Made by a program: the position numbers and the translations under genes. This document shows, in pieces, positions 21,633 to 34,224 of a stretch of 64,000 nt of DNA. Numbering within the stretch: the first letter of the stretch is position 1; each line of letters opens with the position of its first letter. The stretch covers positions 1,602,537 through 1,666,536 of the forward strand of contig NC_087071.1 of NCBI RefSeq assembly GCF_963678635.1, given 5' to 3'. The stretch comes from Symsagittifera roscoffensis (lineage: Eukaryota > Xenacoelomorpha > Acoela > Convolutidae). The notes beneath the pieces are model-generated. The model ran no database searches, was not told the DNA's origin, and saw nothing but the letters and a program-made list of their open reading frames with translations.

Positions 21633-22560
21633 TTATGGCTACTAGTCAGTCTGTTACAATCTCGGAAGTTCTCGCTGAAAGCATTGCGCAACCTAGAACA
21701 AAAATCGCATCTTTTCTGGAGATGACAATTATTGCGTCCTCCAAACGGTCTATTGGGGACATCTTAATGACAATTAAGCCGGAACATTGAGACAAGATTA
21801 CAATCTCGAAAGCTTTCACAGTTTTGAAAGAAAATCGCCTCCATTCTCTAATAGTTGTCGCTCCAATAGAAGTAGAGTACGCTTTAGTTGTGATGAAAAC
21901 AGGTAGACTGGAGGTCCTTGAGAAAACTATATTTCCAACTGGCGACCATTTTTCGAGGCACGATCCAACTGAAACCCCGAAGAAAGCGATCCTACGCTTG
22001 AACCAAGTGCCTGGTCTTTGTGATGATGAGGCAGTCCTTGAGGCACAGCAGCTTCCTCCAACAGTCCATGTGGAGGGCGAAATCACGCGTCGTCTAGATA
22101 GATGCGACCAGGGAAGCGTCTTAAACGATAAGGCCTTAGTTTCAATCAGCATCCCGAATGAGAACGCTAAAACCGATCATAGACAGTGGTCCTTCAAGCA
22201 ATCAACACGGCCATTAAAATCGCTCGACTTGCCATTCAACGCGCATGTGCCAGCGATTCACTGCTGCACTCTGTCTAAGACAGCTGAAAAGCCTTACATA
22301 GGACACGGTGACACACCAGAGGCGACTGAGACGGCAGCTGATGTCTTCAAAAGCAACAAAGAAAGGAACCTAAAAGCCGGATGAATGGGGAGGGCTGGCA
22401 CATCATGAAGGCGCGCAGTCGCCTCAAAAAGAGTGGGGCCATCAGTGGCTAGAAATCAGCTAAGCCACAGCAGCTCGAAAGCAGAAAAACAAACTCCCTC
22501 CAAACTACAAAAAGCAGAACAACAGGTATGAAACACTCCTAAAATGTGACCTTCAGAACT
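21633..22560 (+). pseudogene. Retrotransposon ORF1, broken copy E (older subfamily)
   Basis: MATSQSVTISEVLAESIAQP without the early stop of A and D, then an internal deletion and TGA at 21788. A long frame follows (21824-22384): LHSLIVVAPIEVE, LEKTIFPTGDHFSRHDP, LRLNQVPGLCDDEAVLEAQQLPP and NAHVPAIHCCTLSK. The knuckle is reduced (CTLS, then GHGDT without the last Cys). It shows what lies between the central and C-terminal parts that A, B and D have lost to stops. About as diverged from A/B/D as fragment C is. Confidence 0.68.
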
Positions 22561-24300
22561 AACACGAATTTGTGCTTTAATTTTCTGAACAACAGAGGTT
22601 TCGGAGATTATCTCAAACCTCTAGGCATCCTTGTTCCCATAAAAAGCCAATAAATAGGGAAAATTTACCTATAAACTACGCTGTACGTCAAATACTTACA
22701 ATTCTTGGCGCTCCAAGTTCTAAAAAAAATATTCTTTTTCACTCCGAGATGTCTGAAATTCGTAATCCAGAAATGCGGTGCGCATAATTCACAACAAAGG
22801 CTAATTGATTCCTCATTGGTTGGAAATTTCAGTGGTTGTATCAAAATGAATGAAGTTAATTTGACCTTTAAACATTTGAAATCCTGCTGCGTTTGAAGCT
22901 AGATATATATTAATCTCCTCAGCAAGGTCTTCTCAGACTTTTTTAGTCTAGCTATTTGCTTGGCTGGACAGCGGCGGAGACTTGTTTAGTCTGTTGTCTG
23001 TGATTAAAAAAGCATATGACTTACTGGTAGATTTATCCTTGAAAAACATCACAATTACGGCTAAACGGAAAATAATAATTTCCAATGCGAACTACTTAGG
23101 AAGCTTAAAATATAATGACCTGCATGTATTAAGTAAGCACTAGAGGTTATAGGAACAACCTCAAACTTACTTGCATCCGGCGTGACTTGAACAAGCCAAA
23201 ACACGGGGGGAAAATAGTTCATGACTTATATGTACTTATATATGTACTAAGATAGAATGATAAGACCATTTTGATAAGCTATAATATAGATTATTCAATC
23301 CAACCTCGCACACAAAATTTCACAGGAAATTTGATTTTGTTATTTCACAATTAATAGAAAATTCAGCTTTTTTACCAAAGCCTCACGTCTTAAGTTCTGA
23401 TAATATCAGAATCAGGCAGCATTTGCTGCTCTTTAGATATCAATCCCCTCAGCAATGACTTTTCAGTCCTCGCTGGCCTGGTTGGTAGACTGGCTGGGCA
23501 ACGGAGAAATGAGCCAATTTTGGTGGTGATGATAATAAGACCCGATCACTTCCCAAATTATGCAACCTCGACTAACATCATTAAACTGCTAACTTTAGCT
23601 GTACTAACTATACGGATAAATATGCAAGCTAAATTATCCCCTACAAAGTTGTAAACTAGTCAAGACGTGCTTAAAAACACTGAATTGTAGAGGGCTAGGA
23701 AATAAGCACAAATCCCAAGGCATCATGGTTGATCTCAAAAAACCAAAATACGGGGGAAACTAACCGATTCCTACGTTATAGCGTTACACGAAACAAAATT
23801 ATACCTTTTAAGCTCGAAGAAAAAGGCAATTCTGCCCAGCTGTAGATTGGAAAATTAAATCCCGCGATGCAGCTTTAATAACTGAATAGGTTTGATTTTA
23901 TAATTTCCCACAAACTGGAAAATTCAACCTTTACCTAAAGCCAAATGGCTTTAGTTGTGAAAGAATCAGAATCCTGCAGCATTTATTGCTCTGCATATAC
24001 CAATTCCCTGAGCCAGGACTAATCGGTCGTTTCTAGCCATTGAAATAAATCTAGCCGGGCAACGGAGAGTTATATTGATTTTTTTGGGGCTAATTTTAAC
24101 AACCGATCAAGCACTGAATTATGCAATCTCGACTTACAGCTTAATGACCAGTGAATTCAAAGATACAATCTAAATCGCAACAATTTTGGGAGAATCGGAT
24201 GTTTTGGCCTTCTCAAGGTCCGGAAAAGAAAGCATCTTACCCAATTTGACTGGGAATCAAAATCTCAATCTTGTCTTGACTAAGTTTTCAACAAAAAAAT
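22561..24300 (+). mobile_element. Three tandem ~550-bp modules, set 4, plus linker
   Basis: Modules open near 22596, 23140 and 23687, with the second conserved block near 22912, 23442 and 24000. Order and spacing match set 1, so the triplication predates the copies. All frames are decayed. The linker relic (ending in a form of TCAAGGTCCGGAAAAGAAA, about 24215) follows the third module as in set 1. Confidence 0.6.
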
Positions 24301-24770
24301 CACAAATAACGACTTTGACTTCATAATTTATGAATTTCGATCAAAATTTTGAAAATGGAAGTTTTTAGAATATTCTGGCCCATTGAGTTTCCAAACCAAA
24401 TCGGCTGGTAAAAACCCACGGAGCATGTGCATGAAGTCTTGGATGACCCTCTATCCCATGATAGCCGCACATTCACAGTAAGTTATGAATTTCAAAAAAG
24501 TTTTGAAAATTGACATTTATTGGAATTTTCGGCACAATAGTTTTTATGGCCAAATTGTCTCATCAAAAGACACGGAGCATGCACAGGATATCTTGAGTGA
24601 TTGGCTACGGTGAGCCGCACACACATGCAAATAGCATACGATAAAAAAATAAGCCGGGATCGTGTTATCTGCTTTTAGTCTTATTGTTGTGATACATTGT
24701 GATACTCGTTCACTATACCAGAATTTTTTCTTGAAATTTAATAGAAGAATCTCCGACCTAATTCTCAGTG
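24301..24770 (+). mobile_element. Diverged retrotransposon leader, apparently doubled
   Basis: Two leader-like stretches (about 24360-24480 and 24490-24640) both contain GGAGCATG followed by a GATGACC or GATTGGC block, as in the leaders at 14797 and 19996. A GTAAGT occurs at 24479. Leads to ORF1 copy F. Confidence 0.45.
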
Positions 24771-25438
24771 ATGGCTGCTAGTCAGTCTGCTTTGTTCTTT
24801 GAAATTTTCTCTGATGGCATTGCCAGACCTCATACAAAAACACTTCTTTTCTGAAGATCACAATATATCTCCATTCACTGTGGATCACTTCAAGTGCGAC
24901 GCTAACTTCAAGGCGACCTCCTAACAGTCAAGTGCTGAAATTTTCGTCATGCAAGCCGGGATATCCGGGCATAATTACGACCTCGGAAGCTTTCACGGTT
25001 ATGAAAAAAGAGCCTCCATGATAACAAGAAGCTAATAACTACTGCAGTTTCTGTGGTGCCGAGAAAAGTCTAGCATAAAACTTGACGACGATAGGTGCCC
25101 AATCAGGTCAGAAAACCATTTGAAGTCATCGAGATAACAGCTAATATGGCTTTATTCAACACCACTGAAATGATTGCAAGCTGTAAAATCCGGATAGATA
25201 AGCACGTTATGAAAGCACGCAGCAGCCTCAAAAGGAGTGGGGCATTCGTCCACCAAAGGTCAGCAAAATCTCACAACAGCCCCGATGTGGAGACGCTCAC
25301 ACCCTCCAAGCAACAAATAAAAAAACAACATGTCGAATCAGGCTCCAAGAAAAGTATGATCTTTTTGATTAAACAATGTCATGCTTTGCTTTGTAAGATC
25401 AACAAACTCTCAAAAGCAAAAAATCTTAGCCTATAAGA
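24771..25438 (+). pseudogene. Retrotransposon ORF1, broken copy F
   Basis: ATGGCTGCTAGTCAGTCTG start (MAASQSALFFEIFSDGIARP), a TGA soon after, then a deletion of nearly the whole centre. The C-terminal tail is open (25095-25436: VMKARSSLKRSGAF, SHNSPDVETLTPSKQQ). Older than copies A, B and D by divergence. Confidence 0.62.
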
Positions 25439-25987
25439 GTTCGAGTCATACTTTCGCTAAAAACAAAAGCCTACAACACCTGGTACTAATCAGGTTCAAT
25501 GTTCTTTAACTTCGCTGATAAGAATAGAAGCGGTGCATTCAAAATGGTACAGTCGTAGTTATTTGAGTTAGTCCATTTGCTTTTATAACCTGACGAGTAC
25601 CTGTCTAAGTAAAAAACTTTAAAAACACTCACCCTCCGGAATGGGTAAACTTCTGCTGCTATACCATATAAAAAAAACCTCAACCTCACATTATAAAACA
25701 TGCATTTCCAACAAAATTTTGAAAACTGAAGCAACTTAATGATATTTATTGAGTCTTTTTTTTCTGATCAACACCAACGTGCAGCGGATGCCTTGATTGA
25801 TCAACTGCAGTAAGCTAGCTGCGCAATCACGTTAAGTAGCATATAAGTTGATACATGCCATATTACAATCAATTTCTTCTGGAAAAATTTTGTTGATTAC
25901 AGAAACTCGTTACTCTATCCGATTTTTTTAAAAAATATTTGCGAGTTAGAATCGCTTCAACATTCGATTTGAATAACTACATGAATA
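25439..25987 (+). mobile_element. Decayed retrotransposon-derived sequence
   Basis: Faint leader similarity in the last 250 bp before copy G (a GTGCAGCGGATGCCTTGATTG block near 25780). The minus-strand ORF 25486-25734 has no support. Confidence 0.4.
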
Positions 25988-27085
25988 TGGCTCAAAAACA
26001 GCATTCTCTGGAATTATCGCTGAGGGGATTGCTTAACTTCAGACAAAAATAACATTACCATCAAACAACCGTGCACGAAGAATCTTTTAAAGAACAATGA
26101 CACATTCAAAGCGGCCTCTTAACGTCATACCAACGACAAGTTGTCCTTTTCATTCTCAAGATCCAGAGCGGATCTAGATACGAAAACCTTTTACAGCAGC
26201 TTCAACTCTCTAATTGTTGTTGCTCCAATAGAAGTAGAGAACGACCTATCTCATAAGAAAATAGAAGGACCGGAGCTTATTGAGAAAACAGTACTCCCAA
26301 CTGGCTTCCTAAAAATTGCTATGCTGAGAACGAACCAGTTTACAGGTCTGTGATTACCAGGCAGTCGTCTAGGCTAGACAGCTTCCTGAAACAGCAATCC
26401 TCAGCGTCACACTATTGCGCGTTAGGGCGAGAGATGGGTACAGGGGCTCTTTTTCAATAGGAAGGCTTCGTTGTCAGTGAGCTACACGAACGAGAGCGCT
26501 GAACCAGATTGAAGACAGTGGTATTTCAACGCTCTCACCAACCAGCCTTTAAAGTGACTCGACTTTCCAATAAATGTGCATGTGCCACGAATATAATGCT
26601 GTACACAAGAGAAGGCACCAAAAATCAACAAGACGGTAGCTGATGTGGCATAAGTCAACAGATTGAACTACTGAATTATTTAATCTTGACCTACTTCGTA
26701 GTGTCTGGTGAAAAAAAAAGAAACAACTTTGTTTGAAACATTTTCAGGACACTTCGATGTTTTAACCTTTTTATGGTCTGAAATAAAATCGACCTCACCC
26801 AATTTGACTAAAAATTGCAACCCCAATACCGTCTAGAAGATATTCATAGCTTTCAAAAATGACAAAATAGCGTCCTTGACAACATTATACACGGATAATA
26901 GATATCATAAGGCAAAACATGCACGTTTTTCATACTTTCGAGATTTAATGCATGCTGGATATTGAAATATGGCGCGGTTAGAAGCCATAAAAACCTCCAG
27001 AGCGGGTAAAAACGCAGCAGGGGCTTTTCGAGGAAAGTTGTCTCTAACAGGGACGATACCAAACCCTTTCAACAATTCTTGATTG
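25988..27085 (+). pseudogene. Retrotransposon ORF1 copy G and linker relic
   Basis: ATGGCTCAAAAACAGCATTC start, heavily mutated. Recognisable pieces are SLIVVAPIEVENDL (about 26207), GPELIEKTVLPTG and NAHVP-like sequence near 26570. From about 26670 it changes to the linker seen at 17597 and 24110 (CTACTGAATTATTTAATCTTG), with the modules missing in between. The linker continues to about 27085. Confidence 0.55.
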
Positions 27086-28450
27086 GTTGGAATGCATTAG
27101 AGATCACAGACAATCGATCCAAAATAACGACCCGAATTAGTGAATTAGTGCGCATATTGCTAATGAACCAACCATTTCAGAGACAACCAGACATCCAAAG
27201 TTGGCCTGTAGTGAGGTTGACTGACTCTCTTCTCTCTCGGAAGGAAGCTTTGAGGACGAAACTTAGGTCTATTCGTGAAAATTACTTGAACCTCAATTAC
27301 GGCTACTTAGGCGTGCTTAATTTCAAGATTAATCAGGCGATATTTCCACTCATACTGATGACATTTTTAACAAAAACATTAATCCAATATTTATCTGAGA
27401 AAACTTCAAGGTAGATTACTTACGCACCTAGAGTAAATTTTTGAATGTTTTCAATCTGTACAATTCAAAAAGATTTGAAAAAAAAACCAAAATGTGCGAT
27501 GGTTCGCCAGTAAGTGAAGGGGAAACGAAGCAACCTATAAATAAAACAAATAAAAATAGAGCGCCTGGATCTAATGGCCTCACTTCAGATTTGCTTCAGT
27601 TTTTTGCTTCATTGATCGCTGAGTTGTTTAACTGAATAATTCATAAAAAAGCAGCACCCAGATAATTTCTTATATCAAAATGAAACAACCCATTCAAAAA
27701 ATTGAAAACAGTCTTAGCATGGACGAATACCGACCAATAAGTGAGCCTATCCATTACTTTGTTTCTGGTTTATGAAACCCTTTGGATAAGTTAGTTCGCA
27801 AATTCTATCTAACTTGATTACCAAACGCAGTATTCAAACTGCCATAATTAGAGCTAGATTCTCAAAAGAAAAAAACTACCAGAAAATCAAAATGTTTGGG
27901 GGCCGTCAACAAAGTTCAGCAGACACTGACTGCCCGACTTCAAACCGTCTTTAGATAATAACCATGCTTAGTATAGGTGGATTTTAAGATTATCTAGTAT
28001 TGTAAGATTTTTAAATTAGATTTATTGATAAAAAAGAACATTTTCTTTCTTGAGTTCACCTAATAAGTTAATAATCTAGTTCAAAATTTAAAAAAACTAG
28101 ATCCAATGAAAATTAACATCTCTAGTCTCCATGTAGACTTGATTCTGAGGCAATGACTCAGCCGGTTTTTTAAAACAACCTGGACGATAAGACTCGATCA
28201 ATTTCCATGATATGTAGACGATGAGCTTGTCGTGGAACACTCAATGCCAGATCGTCTAGTGTATGATCTATACTGCCTATAAAGATTGTATGAACTAGAC
28301 CTCCAATTAACAAAAAGAGTTCAAGGTCATTACAATGTTGGTACGCCAGGAAAAGTAAATTTGACAATAAATGATATGGCGTTTTAAAAAGAAAAACAAC
28401 TTGAATCAAGCATTGAAGCCTTTAAGCCAAAAACTGGCAAAGAAGAGAAA
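27086..28450 (+). pseudogene. Non-LTR reverse transcriptase relic
   Basis: Three landmarks occur in the order and rough spacing of a LINE reverse transcriptase: APGSNGLTSDLLQ (27561-27599; the KAPGxDG block), DEYRPIS (27722-27742; block 1), and YVDDELVVE (28211-28237; the catalytic YxDD with both Asp present). After YVDD comes RLYELDLQLTKR, then KVNLTIND. Frames are shifted several times and stops interrupt, including TGA just before the Tyr. It is an inactive relic, and supports calling the whole 14.8-28.5 kb cluster a LINE-type family. Confidence 0.75.
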
Positions 28451-31400
28451 GTTAGTCCTTTTTAGCCATTTTGCTGGAAGAGACTGTTTCAAAATGTGTG
28501 ATCGGAAAATAATTCAGCTGAGCTCTTCCGCGACCCGAAAGGCTATTTGATGCTGAAACATTATTGCGAGCAACAATTGACAATATTAGTTATTTTAGAA
28601 GATACTTATGCGAGAGCGAACATCTTTGAAGTTGTCAGATTTTAAATAGATTTAAATTGGAATAAAAATTAAGATAACTTGATCTGTTTTCAAAAGCGAC
28701 ATCATTGACTGGGATCTCTTTAACGTTTCCACTCCCCTCCCCCCCCTCCCCCCCCCCCCATACCAAGTACCGAATTTCCACCTCAAAAAAAAATTTAAAG
28801 GATTAAGCGTAAGTAACATTTGTACTTAGTAACGAATCTCCCCTTTTTTGCAAGGTTTTTTTTGGGGGGGATTGTTAAAGATATTCCTTGATTGTACCAC
28901 TTTTTTACTTACCTAAAACATCGCATCTGGTCACTTCTGGAAGACTTCCCCTCCCCCTTATGTGCTCCACTTTTTTTAAACACCCCCTCTTTGAACATGT
29001 CAGATGCATCGGGGGGTTTGCATCCATACTGCAGAATTTCCGCCAAGTCGACCGACTCTGGGTCGAAATTACACTTAACTCGCATCCCGTGTATTACAAC
29101 ACAAATTATGCTTTGTGTGAATTGTTGAACGAATTATGCTGTGTGAACACAGTCGCTATCAATTAGCAGATGTACAAACAAAATATATATTTAGCATAAT
29201 GATAAGAAAAACAAGAAGCTGGAAAAAGTTTTGTTTTAAGCATTTCATCTTCTTGCAGTTCAATATTGAATCAGGAAATTTCCTTGCAAAAAATAGTCAT
29301 TTTAGTATTAGTACTGAATTTTTTGATAACAATTACAATTTTCGACCAAATTCTTTTTCTGTTTGTTGTTACATCTGTTAATACGTATACAAATGTTGTC
29401 TCGCTCGGTAAAAAAAGACGAAAGATGGTATAAAACAAGCAGGTACTACAAGCATAAAGTTCTACAGTAGATTGGAAACAAAGTTCCTAATTTGTGAGGA
29501 TAGAACATAAAAAGGCACTGAATTGGATAATTTGGTCCCATATATGGTCCGCTACTTTAGTCAGTCTATGTACATGAACACCTGAAAAAATTACAAATTA
29601 AATTAAATTAAACATTTCTTCGGTAAAAAACGCTGCAATCTAAGGCAGGCACCATAAAACAACCTGAAAGTTATCTAAGATCCGAAAGGCAACACAGCAA
29701 GACAGAATCATGATAATAGATAGCCAACAGAAACATAGCTACAAATTTTCGATACGCGATCTAACGTCGGAGCATAGACGGATCAATTGGAAATGACCAA
29801 TTTACAAACACCACACCCACGACTTTCAACTGAAAACGACAAAAAAGCACGAGCCGATTGATCGGAATGGAGCACGGTTTTTTCTGAAAAAAATTTTCGA
29901 AGCTGATTCGAAAAAAATTTCAACCAATTGATTTTCAGTGTTCAATTAATAAAAGTTTTGTTAGTGCAAGCGAGATTTTGAAAAGCTTTTTCTTCCAAAA
30001 TGCAACAAATGCGTGGGAAAGTCGAAAAAAGTGGGAGGAAACAAAGGCTCAGGGTGGTATTTTTGCCTAAATTTGAACGCCACAAAAATGCTTACAGTCG
30101 TCAAATGTGTTTTCAGTTAAGATTCGATTTTCCATCCAAAAGACAAACAATTTATTGAGAAACAGAACACCAATTTAATTTCCTGGGCCTTTAAAAATAT
30201 ATCAGAATTTAGGACCTGAGATTCTTGCAGTTTCTCAACTGATTCAAACGGCCTTAACTTAAAAAAGTGAATTAAAAATAATCAAAAAGTTCAATTTAAA
30301 TTTGTTTTCAATTTTTCATTTCTTTTTTTTTCGTTGATTTTGATTTTCTTCACTTGAATCATTTTGGTCGAAGCGTTATATGCTAATTGCATATCAACTG
30401 GTTGTCTTTGAATGACTTTTGAAATTGTCTGAAATTGCTAATTTTTGCTCTGTTTTCATTCAGAATATAGGGAATATATATGAATAAAGTGTTTTTTTTT
30501 CAGACCGATTATACAAAGTTGACAGCGTATGGGTATTGATCCGGAAACCTTTGGATTGCTAAGCGAGCATTCTTGCGCTAGACTAAAATGCGGATGGCAT
30601 CGCTGCTCAATAATACTTTGATAAATTCACTGCGCGAAACATTTATGCGCGGCAAATTATCCGCACTGATTCGTTCAAAACTGAATTGAGGCATTTTTAT
30701 ATTAGTTATACGAATTCTACTCAAACGCTGGCACTTGCCTTTCATAAAAATGCTGGCGTGTTCTATTAGAAAAAAATCAACTCGTTGTTTCAAAACGGTG
30801 TTAAATTCAGGAACTTCTACGTGATTCTCAGCAAAAATCATGACATTTATAAAACACTGTTATGTCAGGAACCAAACAGCCGGAAAATCGATCAGCCAAA
30901 AACCTAATTGCCATCAACACTAATTCAAGCGTATCTGTGCCAAATGTAAGCTCAGCGGAGCAAGCGTTCACAATTTTGATGATTGTGATGGTTTGATCAC
31001 TTGTGGCTAATCGGGAACAGACTCTTTCCGCTGTAGTAACTTGAATGTATATGAATTATATTGTACGTTTGAATGCTAGCTGATAATCTGCCCTTTTATC
31101 GATATCCCGGATTGCTCTAACAGTAATAATCAGTACTGTTTCAGAAAAAAAAAGTTTTATAATCTTTTCAGTACTTTTGTAGGACAAAATAGAGAACCCA
31201 GAAAACAGTATTGTTGCGGTTCTAACTTTCATTTTCTCTATTTTTGTCCTGCAAGAAAACTAGAAACAACCTCCTTTTTTCGGTGCTTACAAAGGTGAGT
31301 CGTGGTTACAAAAAAGAAACTATATATTATACGCTTTTTCGGATGAGTACTCAGCTTGAAAACATTGTTTGTAGTATTTGCGAAAAACTTACCGCAATTT

Positions 31401-31560
31401 TAAAAAATTCGAATTGAATTGAAAGTTTTGTTGCGTCTCGTTACCGTCAAAAACAATCCACGGAGGTCAATCTTCACTAAGTAAACACTAGCGAGAACAC
31501 GACAAAAAGCAGCTCTATAAAATGCAATAAGAAAAAGTAGAAATAAGCCTCGAATTAGAA
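28451..31560. other. Gene-poor stretch with homopolymer tracts
   Basis: AT-rich, with a C-rich tract at 28731-28760. The ORFs at 28888-29381 overlap each other and have no coding character. A minus-strand frame at 30578-30841 (87 codons from ATG) has a slightly GC-richer 3' half but no recognisable domain; I leave it uncalled. An inverted repeat at 31177-31254 is listed separately. Confidence 0.5.
31177..31254. repeat. Inverted repeat able to form a hairpin
   Basis: TTGTAGGACAAAATAGAGAA on the left is mirrored by TTCTCTATTTTTGTCCTGCA on the right, separated by about 36 nt. Arms of about 20 bp with two mismatches. CAGTACTG lies 40 bp upstream. Confidence 0.75.
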
Positions 31561-31564
31561 AAAA

Positions 31565-31645
31565 TTCGTCTACGTCTCGGATTCGATCTGCGACCTAGAG
31601 ATTTTGAGCCTCACAAACTAGCCACTCAGCCACGCACGCTTAATC
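31565..31645 (-). mobile_element. tRNA-derived SINE head
   Basis: On the minus strand TGGCTGAGTGG matches the Pol III A box exactly. About 40 nt later AGATCGAATCC matches 9 of 11 positions of the B box GGTTCGANTCC. No acceptor-stem pairing, so it is not a functional tRNA gene. It resembles the head of a tRNA-derived SINE; the tail was not delimited. Confidence 0.6.
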
Positions 31646-33916
31646 CATCGCAAACACTAGACACAAAAAAGCAGAGAACAGATGAAATGAAATTTCCAAT
31701 GCTAGATCGTGATTATAGCGAAAGAGCCACCAAAAAAGTGAACACTTTCCACTTTCAATGAAGACTTTTAATTGCGAGTTAGATTCGAAAAAAAGAAGGT
31801 TCGTACAAAAAAACTAGCTGCCCGCTACTGTAATGAAAATGGCTTTACACTACAGAAAAGGCTAAAAAACACACGTAACGACGCAGTTATTTCCCGCGAA
31901 AAAAAATGGGTTAGCGTTGGCTTTTAAATGGATTGAGCAACTCAATTTTCGGAAACAGGGTAATTTCGGGTACAAAATCTTTCCTGTTACACAGCTAGAA
32001 ATCAGCTCAAAAATTGTCAAATATTTAGTTCACTAAAAGTTTTATAGCAAATTGGATTCGGTTGATTGAGTTCTTATTGTTGGTTTGGCATCCTGGGACG
32101 GATTGGTTGCAGGTTGATAAGGACCAGAACTAATAATTTCAAAAACAGTACTGATTCAGTACTGGGACAGTACTGCCATTTTTTCTCCTGATTGTATCAC
32201 TGATCAGTGCTACCGTGATACTTGTCCAGTACTGTTTTTATACTGTTGCAATACTGGAACAGTACTGATTTTTACTGGCAGACCAATCTACACCCCCGTT
32301 CACTTGGTTTTAAATACACCCAACTTCCCATTTAGCTATCTTTCACTTAAAACCTGGAGAAGCTTGCTGAACTGATCCACACATATTCTTAAGCTACCCA
32401 TCAGACCAGACCGACAACTAAGCGAAGCGCTAGTCATATAAAGCAAAAAACACAGCGACGTATTTAGATTTCAGAACTGCTATATTTAGAATGCCGAATA
32501 TGACAGAGATAAAATAATCCGAGATTATAAATTTTATTAGTCTTGCTTTTATCAACATTAAAAACGTCTTTGTAACGTAAAGTAGAAGTATTTCAACTAT
32601 TTTTAAATATCTGTTACGCATTTTTTCGGGAATTTGCTTTTTCAGCCTTCTGCTAAGCCAGAACGAACAACAAAAAACTGAAATGCATGCTTAGTAAAAT
32701 ATACTTTTCACAGACAATTACCATTTATAATTTAGAAGACAGGAATTTGACAGGCAATCAAAAAACAACAATTGATATGATTTACCGATTTAATCTTAAT
32801 TCTTTTGGTATTCTTTTGTTGTGGTTGTTTTCGTTTTTTTTTTAAATCTTGTAATTGTAATTACGGTGGCTGGCCTGTGTTTACTGTTATGCGTTTCGAG
32901 CTTTGTAACGCATTGAATAAGAAAAAACTTGACATGAGTTAAAAATATTTGCAAGAAACACGAGACGTTTTAACTTTTAATTTACAGTAAGTTTTTTAAA
33001 TGACATTTGGAATTGATTCCACGAATGTCCGTAAAATTTTTCATATAACGTTTTTAATTAAAGTCCCAGAAAACGCTGACCACTTAATCACTGAACATTC
33101 GAAGCTTTTTCAGTCAAACAAGTCTTTCCTGGGGCTACTATATGAGCAAGCTTGTCAAAATGCCTTTCTGAGCTTTGTTGAAAGACTAGCACTGCGTGCC
33201 ACTCACTCGAAATCAGTAAGAAGGTCTTAAAAATAACCAAAAAAGAAGAACGGTTTTTGTGTTCGCGGGATAATTGTAGACCCTTTGAGTTCACAGATGT
33301 CCCCTTCATAGATCAGCAATTGTCTATTCTGCCAAATAGATAGTCATTTAAGTACAAAAAGCGCTCCAAATGTTTATAAACGTCCCGAAAAAATCAGTAA
33401 ATTATATCTAAGTAACGTACCTTATAATATCGGTAAAATTTTTTATCAACTAATTCACTAAACTTTAAGTTCAAACTATTCTTCAAACTCAATCAAATCA
33501 GACGAAACTGACAATAAAGTGGAATAATTGGAGAAATGGTCTGGTACAAAAATGACAACTAAATAAACCAAAACTATCGTATACTTATTTGACTGCTTCT
33601 AAAGGGACAAAATTCGACTGAGTTCGTTTAATTTCATTCTTGTATGTTAAATTTTGCGAAACTTCACTCGATTTGTGAGTTGGCAAAAGAACAAATCAAA
33701 TTAACAGTAGTTGCAGATGATTCACTAACTAACTGCCCATATATGAACTTAAATTGTATGTCGGGGAAAATTCGGAAAAAACGTCATCAGCTGGAGAGAG
33801 ATACTGTTGACCTACAGGGTTGCTCTAATGCCAACAATAGCAAATATGAGCAATCAACATTCCCTCTATGAGTAATCTATTCCGCTAACCATTTCAGGTT
33901 AATTATAATCAAATGT
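31646..33916. other. Gene-free region with CAGTACTG cluster
   Basis: No supported gene. Open frames at 33000-33230 and 33644-33871 have no splice signals or domains that I can defend. The CAGTACTG cluster at 32146-32267 is listed separately. Confidence 0.5.
32146..32267. repeat. Cluster of five palindromic CAGTACTG octamers
   Basis: Exact CAGTACTG at 32146, 32157, 32168, 32227 and 32260, with degenerate TACTGTT and ATACTGG forms between. The first three are 11 bp apart. A sixth exact copy is at 31131. Confidence 0.85.
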
Positions 33917-33924
33917 GATACTAG

Positions 33925-34224
33925 CAGGGGCGGATTTTTTTTTTTTTGGGGGGGGGGGGGGGGGTATTGCCTTTCCTCCGGATTCGACATTTTCACCACC
34001 CAAAGGGTACTCCCATTGCTAATATTTTACGACAATTATGCTCGGCCGACTGACCCTATAAATTTTCGAGAGGAGCCTTTGGCATCATCAAATACTTATT
34101 TTGAGGGAGGCGCGCGCCCAAAAACTCCATTCAATAGATTTCAAAAAATTTCGAATCAGAAAAAAGATGAACAAAAACTTGTGAAAATCTGCCGCTCCTC
34201 GAGAAAATCTTAGATCCGCCCCTG
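33925..34224. mobile_element. hAT-type MITE 1, complete, 300 bp
   Basis: Perfect 11-bp terminal inverted repeats, CAGGGGCGGAT at the left and ATCCGCCCCTG at the right, are flanked by 8-bp duplications GATACTAG / GATACTAA (7 of 8). CAGGG-type ends and an 8-bp target duplication are hallmarks of the hAT superfamily. No transposase. A long T/G tract (33935-33963) is internal. The ORF at 34016-34213 is non-coding element sequence. Confidence 0.88.

Noticed and set aside
28888-29381. Overlapping plus-strand ORFs
   Set aside because: Three frames overlap each other, with biased low-complexity sequence and no splice or domain support.
30578-30841. 87-codon minus-strand ORF as a gene
   Set aside because: Has an ATG and moderately coding-like composition but no domain, splice context or neighbour support; not enough to call.
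31565-31645. Functional tRNA gene
   Set aside because: A and B boxes are present but no acceptor stem pairs; the same holds for the other tRNA-like units.
34016-34213. 65-codon ORF
   Set aside because: Lies wholly inside the MITE at 33925-34224.
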